Source: Ammoniphilus resinae
GTDB lineage: Bacteria > Bacillota > Bacilli > Aneurinibacillales > RAOX-1
DNA: 64,000 bases
Direction of reading: 5' to 3'
Assembly (NCBI RefSeq): GCF_017873965.1
Contig: NZ_JAGGKT010000001.1
Span: 124,001 to 188,000 of the forward strand
Shown here: positions 50,531-59,125 of the stretch, piece by piece
Position numbering within the stretch: position 1 is the first letter of the stretch
Layout: every line of letters begins with the position of its first letter
Made by a program: the position numbers and the translations under genes
The notes under the pieces: model-generated
Told to the model about the DNA's origin: nothing
Databases searched by the model: none
Seen by the model: only the letters and a program-made list of their open reading frames with translations

Positions 50531-50995
50531 ATGAGAATGATTAATGTACAGTATATCCCTCTGAAAAAGCTGAAACCAGATGGATCGTATAAAATGAATA
50601 AGAGCATTCAGAAGCTCCGTAATTTAATGTTAGATTGCATGTACATTGTTGCGGTTAAGAAAAACAAAAAGAGCGGAAAATATATTGTTGTCAGTGGCCA
50701 TGATCGGTATGAGTATCTGAAAAACCATACGACCAATAAATACGTACCTTGTATTGTTGATGAAGGTAAAATTTCCAAAGGGGTAAAGTCATTAATTCAC
50801 CGTTTCCCTGGTATTGATCAAGATCAATTGGTTCCTGCAAGCGTGAAGATCATTCAAACTTATATAAAGCAGGATCCCCGGTTTTTCAAATTGCCATATA
50901 GCCAGCAATTAAGAGTGCTCCTCCTAGCCCTACGCTATAAAAGGACGGTTATTAACTCGATGAAAGCAAGGGTAGATGAATGGAGTGCCAAATAA
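50531..50995 (+). CDS. ParB-like N-terminal domain protein (154 aa)
   Basis: A 154-residue basic protein. The start I-P-L-K-K-L-K-P-D-G-S-Y and S-G-H-D-R-Y-E-Y-L matches the ParB/Srx-type fold (L-x-x-L...S-G-x-x-R). It lacks the helix-turn-helix of chromosome ParB. The rest is Lys/Arg rich and helical. It may be a small nuclease-like or nucleotide-binding protein; ParB-fold proteins can bind CTP. GGAGAGG precedes the ATG. The basic composition recalls the spore glycosyltransferases, but no link can be shown. A terminator follows. Confidence 0.65.
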   Translation: MRMINVQYIPLKKLKPDGSYKMNKSIQKLRNLMLDCMYIVAVKKNKKSGKYIVVSGHDRYEYLKNHTTNKYVPCIVDEGKISKGVKSLIHRFPGIDQDQLVPASVKIIQTYIKQDPRFFKLPYSQQLRVLLLALRYKRTVINSMKARVDEWSAK

Positions 50996-51037
50996 AGGAA
51001 TCAAGTGACAAAACCAAGTTCACTTGATTCCTTTTAT
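50996..51037 (+). terminator. Terminator after the ParB-like gene
   Basis: AAGGAATCAAGTGA and TCACTTGATTCCTT form a perfect 14-bp stem followed by TTATATTTTT. Confidence 0.9.
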
Positions 51038-51166
51038 ATTTTTCATCATTTTGATAAAAGCTCTGTACGTTCATTTAATTTTGCGAGCAGACACTCGCCT
51101 TGAAAAGGAAATTTGAAAAGGCTACGATAAGAGTGATCCATTTCATTTTGAAAGGAGAAATATGCT

Positions 51167-52168
51167 ATGCCGAATATACAAATCCCTGTTTCCGTTTTAA
51201 ATTTAGTTCCCATCCGCGAAGGGCAGGGGCCTAAAGAAGCCATTGATGCTATGGTGGATTTGGCGCAGGAAACGGAAAAATTGGGATATAAACGTTATTG
51301 GATTGCTGAGCACCACAATACCCGAACTCTTGTCAGTTCAGCGACTTCGATTTTGATAAAGCAGACCTTGGAACATACAAAACATATCCGTGTGGGATCC
51401 GGAGGAATTATGCTTCCAAACCATTCTCCACTAGTCGTTGCGGAGCAATTCGGAACGATGGCGACCATTTATCCCGATCGGCTGGATTTGGGACTTGGAC
51501 GAGCACCGGGTACAGATATGAGGACAGCAAGTGCACTGAGGAGAGCCCAACACGAATCGGTTTATACTTTTCCGGATGATATCAAATCCCTGTTAAGATA
51601 TTTTGGACCCGAAGAGGAGCAAGGTTCTGTGAGGGCTTTTCCTGGTGTTGGAACGGAAATTCCGATTTATGTCCTTGGTTCGTCAACGGATTCCGCTTTT
51701 TTGGCAGGGGAATTAGGATTGCCCTACGTGTTCGCTTCCCATTTTGCCCCTAGACAAATGAGGGAAGCCATTTCTATTTACCGAAACAAATTTAAGCCAT
51801 CTCAATATCTGGATGCTCCATACATGATCGTATGCCTCAATGTTATAGCAGCCGAAACGGATGAAGAAGCAAAACGCGAGATGACAACCACACAGCAATT
51901 TTTCTTAAATGTTGTGAGGGGTTCACAGACGTTTTTGCGTCCGCCAGTCGAGGACATGGATCATCTTTGGAGTCCACAGGAAGAAGCGGTCGCAACATCG
52001 ATGAGCAGTATGACATTTATGGGAAGTAAGGATTCCGTGCGTCAGCAGTTAATGGACTTCCAGGAGATGTTTCATGTTGATGAAATAATGGCTGTTACTT
52101 ACATTTATGATCAAGCGAAACAAATACGGTCATATGAAATCTTCAAAGAAATTGTGGATGGTAGGTAA
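51167..52168 (+). CDS. LLM class flavin-dependent monooxygenase (luciferase-like)
   Basis: A 333-residue (beta/alpha)8 protein of the bacterial luciferase family. Marks are [33 protein letters not shown] (read in parts), and [11 protein letters not shown]. The end has the family [10 protein letters not shown]. It uses reduced FMN to oxidise an unknown substrate, as in the YhbW/YtmO group. AAAGGAG precedes the ATG. It may share a transcript with ynfA 11 bases downstream. Confidence 0.9.
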   Translation: MPNIQIPVSVLNLVPIREGQGPKEAIDAMVDLAQETEKLGYKRYWIAEHHNTRTLVSSATSILIKQTLEHTKHIRVGSGGIMLPNHSPLVVAEQFGTMATIYPDRLDLGLGRAPGTDMRTASALRRAQHESVYTFPDDIKSLLRYFGPEEEQGSVRAFPGVGTEIPIYVLGSSTDSAFLAGELGLPYVFASHFAPRQMREAISIYRNKFKPSQYLDAPYMIVCLNVIAAETDEEAKREMTTTQQFFLNVVRGSQTFLRPPVEDMDHLWSPQEEAVATSMSSMTFMGSKDSVRQQLMDFQEMFHVDEIMAVTYIYDQAKQIRSYEIFKEIVDGR

Positions 52169-52179
52169 AGTGGTGGAAC

Positions 52180-52506
52180 TTGATTAATGCGATAATTTTA
52201 TTCATTGTTGCCGGTCTAGCTGAAATCGGGGGAGGGTATCTAGTCTGGTTATGGATTCGTGAAGGAAAACCGCTTTGGTACGGGTTCGTTGGAGGTGTGA
52301 TCCTAGTTATTTATGGTATCATCCCCACCCTTCAGAAGTTTCCCACATTTGGCAGGGTATATGCGGCCTACGGCGGTGTATTCATTATTCTCTCCATCTT
52401 ATGGGGATGGGGGATTGATAAAAAGACACCGGATATCTATGATTGGATCGGATCGGTCATCTGCATAATTGGGGTTTCTATTATATTGTGGGGACCAAGA
52501 CATTAG
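52180..52506 (+). CDS. ynfA: YnfA family (UPF0060) membrane protein
   Basis: A 108-residue protein with four helices, the normal YnfA size. Marks are [31 protein letters not shown], and [17 protein letters not shown]. YnfA is related to small multidrug-resistance transporters; natural substrate unclear. TTG start with GGTGGA upstream. Confidence 0.93.
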   Translation: MINAIILFIVAGLAEIGGGYLVWLWIREGKPLWYGFVGGVILVIYGIIPTLQKFPTFGRVYAAYGGVFIILSILWGWGIDKKTPDIYDWIGSVICIIGVSIILWGPRH

Positions 52507-52508
52507 AT

Positions 52509-52582
52509 GGTCGATGAAGACCAAAATGCATTTAAAAATTGAGAGAAGTGGTCATCATAAGGTCGCTGAAGACCGAAATGCA
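52509..52582 (+). repeat. Two 22-base direct repeats after ynfA
   Basis: Two units at 52509-52530 and 52561-52582 differ at two positions (GGTCGATGAAGACC.. and GGTCGCTGAAGACC.., both ending AAATGCA). Function unknown. Confidence 0.65.
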
Positions 52583-52622
52583 AACCCACGAGAATGATCT
52601 TCATAAGACAGGTACCCAGACA

Positions 52623-52685
52623 AAAATAGAGAAATGTCCTTCATGGTCGCGCAGTACCGCTATGAAGAAAAAATTTCTCTATTTT
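52623..52685. terminator. Long hairpin between ynfA and the GNAT-like gene
   Basis: AAAATAGAGAAAT and ATTTCTCTATTTT form a perfect 13-bp stem; inside, CTTCAT faces ATGAAG around a GC-rich loop. It lies between convergent genes and could stop both. There is no long T tract beyond the arms. Confidence 0.6.
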
Positions 52686-52710
52686 CCAGGGGTAAACTAT
52701 GAAACTACTA

Positions 52711-53223
52711 TTATCTCTTTCTAAAAAAACGATCACAGTAACTCTTTAATGCATCCAAGCTAATTTTGTAGAAATCAAGCTCCCCAACTTCTGTACGCTG
52801 CATGGCATCTATTTTCGAGAACAATCGCCGCAGGCGATGATCTTCGGCGGATGCCCAGAATTGGATCTGCTTAACCTCCTTATTGTCTTCGGAAACGAAG
52901 GCCGTGAAATACTTCAACCCCCGCAGAAATAAGGGAGTACTTCGAAGAGAGCTTTTGCAAAAGGCAACTTCAATTTGGCATATGTCCTTGTCCTGATAAT
53001 CATTCGCACCCGTTCCGTAGACATAACCAAGTGCACCTTCCAAACGGTGCTCCTCTTCATCCACACAGAGTATGACTTTTCCAAATAGAATAGGGCTGGT
53101 GATAAAACTAAGCTTCATAGCAAAATCATAGGGTAAATTTAATTCGCTGTGATGTTCTAGTAAAAACTTGAGGTAATTGTCAAATGTGCTCGAATATTCA
53201 CTTACAAAAAAATGCAAGGACAT
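52711..53223 (-). CDS. GNAT-like protein B (170 aa), paralogue of 53400-53900
   Basis: A 170-residue soluble protein. It shares a clear pattern with the upstream 166-residue protein: G-Y-V-Y-G-T then D-K-D-I-C-Q-I-E-V-A-F, an F-L-R-G-L segment, I-Q-F-W-A-S-A-E-D-H-R-L-R-R-L-F-S-K-I (in parts) and a C-terminal F-R-K-R. Strand-helix order looks GNAT-like, but the acetyl-CoA loop R-x-x-G-x-G/A is altered to L-R-S-T-P, so the call is tentative. The ATG is one base after the stop of a 32-aa peptide gene, so translation is coupled. Confidence 0.55.
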   Translation of the reverse strand: MSLHFFVSEYSSTFDNYLKFLLEHHSELNLPYDFAMKLSFITSPILFGKVILCVDEEEHRLEGALGYVYGTGANDYQDKDICQIEVAFCKSSLRSTPLFLRGLKYFTAFVSEDNKEVKQIQFWASAEDHRLRRLFSKIDAMQRTEVGELDFYKISLDALKSYCDRFFRKR

Positions 53224-53224
53224 C

Positions 53225-53323
53225 TTATTTCGGTTGTACTCTTAAGGTGTCATAGACTTTAACAATTCTTCCAAAACCGGTTCCTTTTCCGTTTTTAGAT
53301 CCAAAACCAATTGGTGGTATCAT
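53225..53323 (-). CDS. 32-aa peptide gene between two GNAT-like genes (candidate precursor peptide)
   Basis: A short frame of 32 codons ending TAA one base before the next ATG. AGGAGGG lies six bases before its ATG, among the best sites in the window. The product starts M-I-P-P-I-G-F-G-S-K-N-G-K-G-T-G-F-G and ends V-R-V-Q-P-K type (…L-R-V-Q-P-K). It is basic and Gly/Lys rich with repeated G-F-G. No Cys and no double-Gly leader end. Position between two GNAT-like genes, downstream of an ABC exporter, suggests a modified exported peptide; a simple leader peptide for the next gene is the main alternative. Confidence 0.6.
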   Translation of the reverse strand: MIPPIGFGSKNGKGTGFGRIVKVYDTLRVQPK

Positions 53324-53355
53324 AAATTTCCCTCCTTTTTAAGTTACTTACCAGT

Positions 53356-53384
53356 AATATACCATACCACTTCTTTCCAAACAA
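53356..53384 (-). promoter_or_regulatory. Sigma-A type promoter for the 32-aa peptide
   Basis: On the minus strand TTGTTT and TATATT are 17 bases apart, about 33 bases before the peptide ATG. It lies between the upstream GNAT-like gene and the peptide, so the peptide and GNAT-like B can be transcribed separately from the ABC gene. Confidence 0.5.
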
Positions 53385-53399
53385 TCATTTTTAAGGTTT

Positions 53400-53900
53400 T
53401 TATATTGAAAATCTCTCTAGAAATGCAGTTAAATGATCTATTTTGACACTGAATCTATGAATATCGTCTTCCGTATAAATAGGTTCGGCAAACTTAGAGT
53501 ATAATTTTTGCAAATAGTGGTTATCGACAGATGCATTGAACTGAAAAAACAGTGTATCCGAAGCTTCTTGACTTATCCTATCAACCAGTTGCTGGAAGCC
53601 TCGGACAAATGCGGTCGTTTTTCGCTTCTCGAGGGCGAGAATTACCGCATCAATAAGAACAATATGCCGGTCCTCAAACTCTTTCTCAGGGGTCCCATAG
53701 TAATAGCCAGACATTCCAATCAAATTCCCCGATGCATCTAGGATTTGGATCAAATGCCCATTTACAATATAACCATGCAGGGCAGTGACCGCATCGATCG
53801 TATTAAAATCACGTCGAAAATCCAGCCGATGTTCCAAAAAGAAAATGCCCGTTTTGGCGAAATCATCGTCAGTTGTACATTCCTTTAACTGTATGTTCAT
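53400..53900 (-). CDS. GNAT-like protein A (166 aa)
   Basis: A 166-residue soluble protein paralogous to the 170-residue protein downstream: G-Y-Y-Y-G-T, then D-R-H-I-V-L-I-D-A-V, A-F-V-R-G-F-Q-Q-L, F-F-Q-F-N-A-S-V-D-N-H-Y-L-Q-K-L-Y-S-K-F (in parts). The N-H-Y-L-x-x-L-Y-x-K-F segment is common near the end of GNAT domains. The acetyl-CoA loop is not canonical. Start follows GGGGG by eight bases and lies 12 bases after the ABC gene stop, so it is in that operon. Role perhaps in acylating the peptide or another target. Confidence 0.58.
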   Translation of the reverse strand: MNIQLKECTTDDDFAKTGIFFLEHRLDFRRDFNTIDAVTALHGYIVNGHLIQILDASGNLIGMSGYYYGTPEKEFEDRHIVLIDAVILALEKRKTTAFVRGFQQLVDRISQEASDTLFFQFNASVDNHYLQKLYSKFAEPIYTEDDIHRFSVKIDHLTAFLERFSI

Positions 53901-53912
53901 AATGTATTCCCC

Positions 53913-56090
53913 CTAATTCATTCGTTGGGTGAGCGTTTGTTCCACTGCCTCCATCACTTGTGGATAATCTTTCGTCAGTTCAAGGAACCATTCCCTACGT
54001 AGGGAAAGCAGTACGGTGGTTTCGGTTGTAATAATGCTTGCCGTTCTAGGAATGTTCTTCAATAACGCAATTTCACCAAAATGATCTCCCTCCTGTAAAA
54101 CAGCGACGCGGCGATCCCCATCCGGGAATTGCTTTCTCACCTCAACACTTCCCCTTGCGATAAGATAAAATTTGTCTCCTTCATCTCCCTCACGGACGAT
54201 CATTTTCCCGCGTTCATAGGTTTCTGACGTGAGCAAGGTTGCTAAGTGTAGGAGGGGTTCTTTCTCCAACCCTTGAAAGATTGGAATTTTCCCCAATCGC
54301 CGTACATCCACCTTCGCATGCATGCCATCTAGTGAAAAGCTAAAGCCTGCCTGTTTTTCCCACATTTCAAAGTATAATCCGCCAAGATCCAACAACTCCT
54401 TATGTGAACCTATTTCTACGATCCGCCCATCATGAAAAACGAAGATGAGGTCCGCGTGAACAATCGACGACAAACGATGGGTAACGGAAATAGTTGTCGT
54501 GGTTCCCTTAAGACCTTCAATGGTCTGATTAATATGACCCTCTGTAGACGGGTCCAATGCTGAGGTCACTTCATCCAAGAGAAGGATCTTTGGTTTTCGC
54601 AGCAAGCTTCTGGCAATCGATAAGCGTTGACGCTGGCCACCTGACAGGCTGGCCCCCTCCTGAACAATCGGAGTATCATACCCTTGCGGCCATGCCATAA
54701 TGGTCTCGTGGATATTGGCTGCCTTGGCAGCGGCAATCATCTCTTCTTCAGTTATTCCGGATCGACCCATCTGCAGATTTTCCCTGACCGTGGCGTTAAA
54801 TAGAAAGGTATCTTGGAAGACGACACCGACTTGCTCCCGAAGGCTTTTCTCACTCATTTTTCGTAAATCCACCCCGTCGAAGGTGATCGAACCTTCTCTT
54901 GGATCATAAAACCGCATCAGCAGCTGTAGGGCAGTGCTTTTGCCCGAGCCGCTTGAGCCGACAAAGGTGGCAAAACTACCTGCAGGAATATGAAAGGAAA
55001 CATTCTTTAATATATCGGGACCGTCCCCGTATCCGAAGGTTACATTATGCATGCAAATCTCATCAACAAGCGGGAGCATGTTTACAGGATTGTCCACATC
55101 TGATACGGTAGGATGTTCATCCAGAAGTTCGCTGACTCGTTCAAAGCTAATGTTTGATTCAATCATCGCGGGGATGAAAAAGGTTAAGTGAAACACCGAT
55201 TGGCCGACGCTCATAAACAAAGTAAAAAAGGCCACAAATTCACCGATGCTAAGCTCGCCACGAAAAATAAGAAATCCACCAAAGCCGATCATAATTGCAT
55301 TCAATACCATAAGGGAGGTCATAGGAATCCGTTCTAGCAGCGAATTCATAAAGTTTTTACGAAGTCCTAGGGCAAATAAGGCATGGATTTGTTTTCGGGC
55401 CCGCTCAATGAGAATTTCTTGAAGATGTAAACCTTTGATTGTTTTATGACCTTTCAATGACTCATCAATCGTGCTGGCGAAGTCTCCCTCAGCCTCCTTA
55501 ACCACGCGGTTGGCTGTTTCGGCTTTTCCTTGGATGATTCGGGGGCCAATGAACAACAGACTTGAGCCAATCAGAACAGCCAATGCGAGTTTCCATTGCA
55601 AACTGAACAATAATCCCAAACCAAGGAAAACGGTGATGCCCTCCTTAAAACCAAGGGGAAAGATCGCCCCTATGACACGCTCAATAGACAGCAGATCAGA
55701 ATTAAACCTTGTCGTAATATCTCCAACTCGATGGCGGGAGAAAAAATCCAAACTTTGCCTTTGTAACTTTGAAAATAACTCGATGCGAAGTTCTCGCAAC
55801 AGATATCCGCTTAACTTGGCTACTAAATAATCCCCGCTGGCTCCAGCCGCAATATTGAATAGACCACTGAAAACGAGCAATGACAGGATGAGGATAAAAG
55901 CCTGTCCATCCTTAGGAACAAAAGCGTAGTCAACCAAATATTTTAGGCTCAATGGAGCCGCAACGGCATAACCAACTTCAATTAGAATACTTGCTATAAA
56001 TAATAAGTACAGGAATTTGAAAGGGGTCAAATACCTGCGGATGATTCTGAGTAAAATCAATGGATCGCATACTCCCATAAAATCCGACAT
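53913..56090 (-). CDS. ABC exporter with C-terminal cyclic-nucleotide-binding domain
   Basis: A 725-residue half-transporter. Six transmembrane helices occupy about residues 20-310. The ATPase follows: Walker A V-G-S-S-G-S-G-K-S-T, signature L-S-G-G-Q-R-Q-R, Walker B I-L-L-L-D-E-V-T-S-A-L-D and the H loop V-T-H-R-L-S. A cNMP-binding domain covers about residues 600-720, with the phosphate cassette F-G-E-I-A-L-L-K-N-I-P-R-T-A-S. No C39 peptidase domain. Homodimeric export gated by cAMP or a related ligand is likely. It is 3 bases after the MOSC gene. A CHASE2 adenylate cyclase lies 3 kb upstream and could supply the ligand. Confidence 0.9.
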   Translation of the reverse strand: MSDFMGVCDPLILLRIIRRYLTPFKFLYLLFIASILIEVGYAVAAPLSLKYLVDYAFVPKDGQAFILILSLLVFSGLFNIAAGASGDYLVAKLSGYLLRELRIELFSKLQRQSLDFFSRHRVGDITTRFNSDLLSIERVIGAIFPLGFKEGITVFLGLGLLFSLQWKLALAVLIGSSLLFIGPRIIQGKAETANRVVKEAEGDFASTIDESLKGHKTIKGLHLQEILIERARKQIHALFALGLRKNFMNSLLERIPMTSLMVLNAIMIGFGGFLIFRGELSIGEFVAFFTLFMSVGQSVFHLTFFIPAMIESNISFERVSELLDEHPTVSDVDNPVNMLPLVDEICMHNVTFGYGDGPDILKNVSFHIPAGSFATFVGSSGSGKSTALQLLMRFYDPREGSITFDGVDLRKMSEKSLREQVGVVFQDTFLFNATVRENLQMGRSGITEEEMIAAAKAANIHETIMAWPQGYDTPIVQEGASLSGGQRQRLSIARSLLRKPKILLLDEVTSALDPSTEGHINQTIEGLKGTTTTISVTHRLSSIVHADLIFVFHDGRIVEIGSHKELLDLGGLYFEMWEKQAGFSFSLDGMHAKVDVRRLGKIPIFQGLEKEPLLHLATLLTSETYERGKMIVREGDEGDKFYLIARGSVEVRKQFPDGDRRVAVLQEGDHFGEIALLKNIPRTASIITTETTVLLSLRREWFLELTKDYPQVMEAVEQTLTQRMN

Positions 56091-56093
56091 GCA

Positions 56094-56810
56094 TTACTCA
56101 TTTGGCCCAATCACCCGATTTTGTGTATCCGGTTTTTCCCCTTTAGCTATGATCTCAAACAATGTATCTCTCCAACTTTGGGAGAGTAAGGTACAATTTG
56201 CTAATTCCTTTACTTCCTCAAGCTTAGTCTTGTGATTGCCATGTATTAGCTGATTGCAGCGCTCAACCGTCCATTCTGGATAGGGTCGCTCGATAAGTTT
56301 AAGCGTATCCCCATCCTTTATGTAACCAGTTTTAAGCACCCGAAGGTACCAGCCGGTACAGCCAGTGTTTTGAACGCGCAACGTCAAATCTTTGATTTTC
56401 CAACGACGAGCCAACTTCCAGCAGGGACGTCTGGGCTGTGATACCTGGACTATCACTTCACCCATTTCATAGGTATCTCCAATGCATACATCCGCTTCTG
56501 TTAAGCCTGCAACGGTAAGATTCTCTCCAAATCCCCCGAATGGAATATCTGGCAACCCTAGCTGTCCTTGCCAAAAGGGATAATGGGCAGAGGCATAGGC
56601 CAATACGGCCTTCTCTGGACCACCGTGGTGTTCCAAATCAGCCTGCTCGTCCCCCTCCAGATTGGTTTCCCCTAGCCAGATTGGTCCTTCTACTTTCTCT
56701 TTAATAATAGCGCTTGTCCACATGCGATCCATCGGACTCGTAGCCTCATCTGAAGTACCTAAGGATTTTGGTTTACCAACTTGAATGGACAAAACGATTG
56801 GATTGGTCAC
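56094..56810 (-). CDS. MOSC domain protein (YiiM-like)
   Basis: A 238-residue MOSC (molybdenum cofactor sulfurase C-terminal) protein. Marks are the D-L-E-H-H-G-G-P-E-K-A-V-L-A-Y region, F-G-G-F-G-E-N-L, I-G-D-T-Y-E-M-G, and the conserved Cys in S-Q-P-R-R-P-C-W-K-L-A. MOSC proteins bind molybdenum cofactor and may reduce N-hydroxylated bases. The GTG start follows AAGGTG; an earlier ATG is also in frame. It precedes the ABC exporter by 3 bases, though a functional tie is unclear. Confidence 0.87.
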   Translation of the reverse strand: MTNPIVLSIQVGKPKSLGTSDEATSPMDRMWTSAIIKEKVEGPIWLGETNLEGDEQADLEHHGGPEKAVLAYASAHYPFWQGQLGLPDIPFGGFGENLTVAGLTEADVCIGDTYEMGEVIVQVSQPRRPCWKLARRWKIKDLTLRVQNTGCTGWYLRVLKTGYIKDGDTLKLIERPYPEWTVERCNQLIHGNHKTKLEEVKELANCTLLSQSWRDTLFEIIAKGEKPDTQNRVIGPNE

Positions 56811-56883
56811 AACTGCACCTTCTTCTACATTTATTCTGGATGATATCATTATATAGCAACTTAAAAGGCCTTACCCTGGTAAA

Positions 56884-56896
56884 GGGGTCAGACCCC
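56884..56896. repeat. REP-like core GGGGTCAGACCCC
   Basis: A single palindromic core between the MOSC gene and a secreted-protein gene; family described at 22506. Confidence 0.7.
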
Positions 56897-56955
56897 GTTT
56901 CCAAGGTAAAGCGTTAAAAAAGTTGAATCTGGGATGTGAATAATTTGAAACGTTT

Positions 56956-57909
56956 TTATCGAGGTTCTAGAAATGGTGGAAAAGTTAGCATTACTTTTGG
57001 TGACATCGATCTTCCCGTTCCATCCCCATCGGCATCGATTTGTAGATCAATAAATAATGGCTGGCCATCCGAATACTCAAGACTAACATTAATTTTATCA
57101 TCTGTTGTTGCGGTTATATTTGGAATTGTGACGGTACGGCCATCTTGACCAATCATATCTTCAGTTAAAGGTGTGTCAGGTTCCACCTTTCCATAAACGC
57201 CGCCCAATATACGATTTTCTTCGGGTAAAGTAATCACGAGTGTTCCATTGTTAAGATCTTCTTGGGGTTCAATTTCAATTCCTATAAAGCCTGCCATATC
57301 ATCCGAGTTATAAACAAAGTCAACTACACTAACCACTGGCGCCTCTGTTGGAATAGATTCTACACCTTGTTCCTTCACAGCAAGGATGTTTGCACTGATC
57401 GACCGCTCTTTAGTTAATGAAACAAAAGAAATGTCAAAGCTTGCCTCTTCCGTACCAGAGTCATCTGTCATCTCAAGGCCATCTTTAATCACATAATAGG
57501 TATAGTTTCCATCTGGAGATTTGATGATAGAAGCTTCTTCTTCATCAACTGTAAGGCGGCCAATTTTATTAGCGTCTTCAGTTGGAACTTGGACCACCAC
57601 GCCGAACTTGATTGGTTCACCTAATTCACCGATATCAGCTCCAGGGGCCGCGGTAACAGTTACAGTTTCTACCTTGTTTTTACGGGTGTTGATCTCTTTT
57701 GCCTCTTGATCGCCTTCCGCCCAACTAAGTGAAATAAGGTCAGAGGAAATAAGTTCATTAACATTAATCCGCAATTCAAGCGGATTTGAAATAACCTTCG
57801 AAACACTTTCCTCATCAATTGCCGCAAATGCGGGAATAACCGAAGCAGTAGTAATAAGGGCAGAGAGTATCGCAGTACCAACTAACTTGGGGAACAACAT
57901 CTTTTTCAT
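56956..57909 (-). CDS. Secreted acidic protein of unknown function (317 aa)
   Basis: A 317-residue protein with a signal peptide (about residues 1-29, ending V-I-P-A-F-A-A). The mature part is strongly acidic and rich in Val, Thr, Ile and Asp, with long beta-type stretches, and looks like extracellular Ig-like folds. No SLH domain or sortase motif, so it is free or bound by another route. I do not recognise a family. A TetR regulator gene lies 18 bases upstream in the same direction, suggesting control by that repressor. Confidence 0.72.
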   Translation of the reverse strand: MKKMLFPKLVGTAILSALITTASVIPAFAAIDEESVSKVISNPLELRINVNELISSDLISLSWAEGDQEAKEINTRKNKVETVTVTAAPGADIGELGEPIKFGVVVQVPTEDANKIGRLTVDEEEASIIKSPDGNYTYYVIKDGLEMTDDSGTEEASFDISFVSLTKERSISANILAVKEQGVESIPTEAPVVSVVDFVYNSDDMAGFIGIEIEPQEDLNNGTLVITLPEENRILGGVYGKVEPDTPLTEDMIGQDGRTVTIPNITATTDDKINVSLEYSDGQPLFIDLQIDADGDGTGRSMSPKVMLTFPPFLEPR

Positions 57910-57927
57910 CCTAATCCTCCATATATA

Positions 57928-58530
57928 TTATTTTTCAGAGCTACTAGATAACCCGTATAAGAAAAGGTCAACAATCTGTGCAGCTAGATTTTCGGGGTCC
58001 TTTTGCCCTGATAGAAGCAACGATTCTGTTATCTGCATGATGACACCAACTAGACTTTCGGCCACAAATGCCATATCCACATTGGAACGGAAATAGCCGG
58101 CAGACTGTTCAGCCAACAGATTTTCTGTAATCTGGATAGTAAATTTTTCCTTTATCTGCTTGGATTCCGGGGATATAAAAAGGCCAATTCGGGTTAAATC
58201 CTTGTTTTCCAAGAAAAATTCAAATATATTTTTTAGGGATTCTCGGATCCGGGTAGATAGTTCATTGAAATGGATTCCTACCCCTAACCGGCTTTTCTTT
58301 GTTAGATCCTGCAAGCGGGATTGAAAGAGATTCTCTAATTCTTTGAAAATCGCTTCTTTGCTTTCAAAGTATAAATAAAAAGATGGTTGGGTAAGTCCAA
58401 CTTTACTAACAATTGAGCTTATTTTTGCCTTATGATAGCCATGTTGCGAAAATTCCCTTGTTGCAGCTGTAATGATTAGTTCACGGCTTTTTTCCCCAAC
58501 AGCCCCCATTCTTCTTCCTGGTCTTGCCAT
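57928..58530 (-). CDS. TetR/AcrR family regulator
   Basis: A 200-residue repressor-type protein. The helix-turn-helix lies at about residues 15-60: F-S-Q-H-G-Y-H-K-A-K-I-S-S-I-V-S-K-V-G-L, followed by S-F-Y-L-Y-F-E-S-K-E-A-I-F. The C-terminal part is a helical ligand/dimer domain. I took the start from an ATG with AGGGGG nine bases upstream and dropped a long N-terminal extension. It precedes the secreted-protein gene by 18 bases and lies next to an inverted repeat upstream. Ligand unknown. Confidence 0.88.
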   Translation of the reverse strand: MARPGRRMGAVGEKSRELIITAATREFSQHGYHKAKISSIVSKVGLTQPSFYLYFESKEAIFKELENLFQSRLQDLTKKSRLGVGIHFNELSTRIRESLKNIFEFFLENKDLTRIGLFISPESKQIKEKFTIQITENLLAEQSAGYFRSNVDMAFVAESLVGVIMQITESLLLSGQKDPENLAAQIVDLFLYGLSSSSEK

Positions 58531-58563
58531 AGTCATTAACCCCCTAAAAAAATCGCTAAAAAT

Positions 58564-58599
58564 ATAATACTGCAAAATAATATTACTTTCGAGTATTAT
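58564..58599. promoter_or_regulatory. Inverted repeat upstream of the TetR gene (possible operator)
   Basis: ATAATACT and AGTATTAT, with 20 bases between, lie 34 bases before the regulator start, where autoregulatory TetR sites are common. A second A+T-rich palindrome is nearby. Confidence 0.4.
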
Positions 58600-58751
58600 T
58601 GGGGGTGGGGAAAGGTTGATTGGAAGATCTTCTCTTTGCACCCATTGGCAAAATTCAAATTATATCGACATATTTAGCTGGTAATCACCATTATAATAGT
58701 AAAATATTATCAGTATCAACTATTTTTCTGTTATTTCACAGGTCTTTTATC

Positions 58752-59105
58752 CTATAAATTAGAAAAAAGAATTAGACCTTTTATATACATAAACATAAGA
58801 ATCTGGGCCACATGGATCATTTGGTCAAGGAACAACCCCCATCCTAAAGGATTTAATCTCTTATAGATTCCGAGCGGTTTGGCCTTCGCGTAGTCTGCTA
58901 CAGCATGTACGAGAAAAAGAAAAAACACATCATAAAGGTTACTAGAAATCCCGGCAAACCATGCAACTACAAGGATCGTTCCAGTCCAGATGCCAGCATG
59001 GCTGGCAAGCAGGATGATATTTTTTCCTTTCATCGTTGCAAGAAAGCTCCCTTGTAGGGGGTAGTCTGCTAACAGGTGAGCAAAGAGTAAAAGTAAGAAA
59101 ATCAT
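58752..59105 (-). CDS. DUF3307 membrane protein
   Basis: A 117-residue membrane protein with three or four helices. The start L-F-A-H-L-L-A-D-Y-P-L-Q-G-S-F-L-A and the later H-A-V-A-D-Y-A-K fit DUF3307, a family of small membrane proteins of unknown role. It lies 20 bases after the cyclase gene and is probably co-transcribed. Confidence 0.82.
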   Translation of the reverse strand: MIFLLLLFAHLLADYPLQGSFLATMKGKNIILLASHAGIWTGTILVVAWFAGISSNLYDVFFLFLVHAVADYAKAKPLGIYKRLNPLGWGLFLDQMIHVAQILMFMYIKGLILFSNL

Positions 59106-59125
59106 TAAAACCCCCTCCTTTCCTT

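Noticed and set aside
53913..56090. Peptidase-containing bacteriocin exporter (C39 type)
   Set aside because: The N-terminus goes straight into the transmembrane domain; no Cys-His peptidase domain is present, only a C-terminal cNMP domain.
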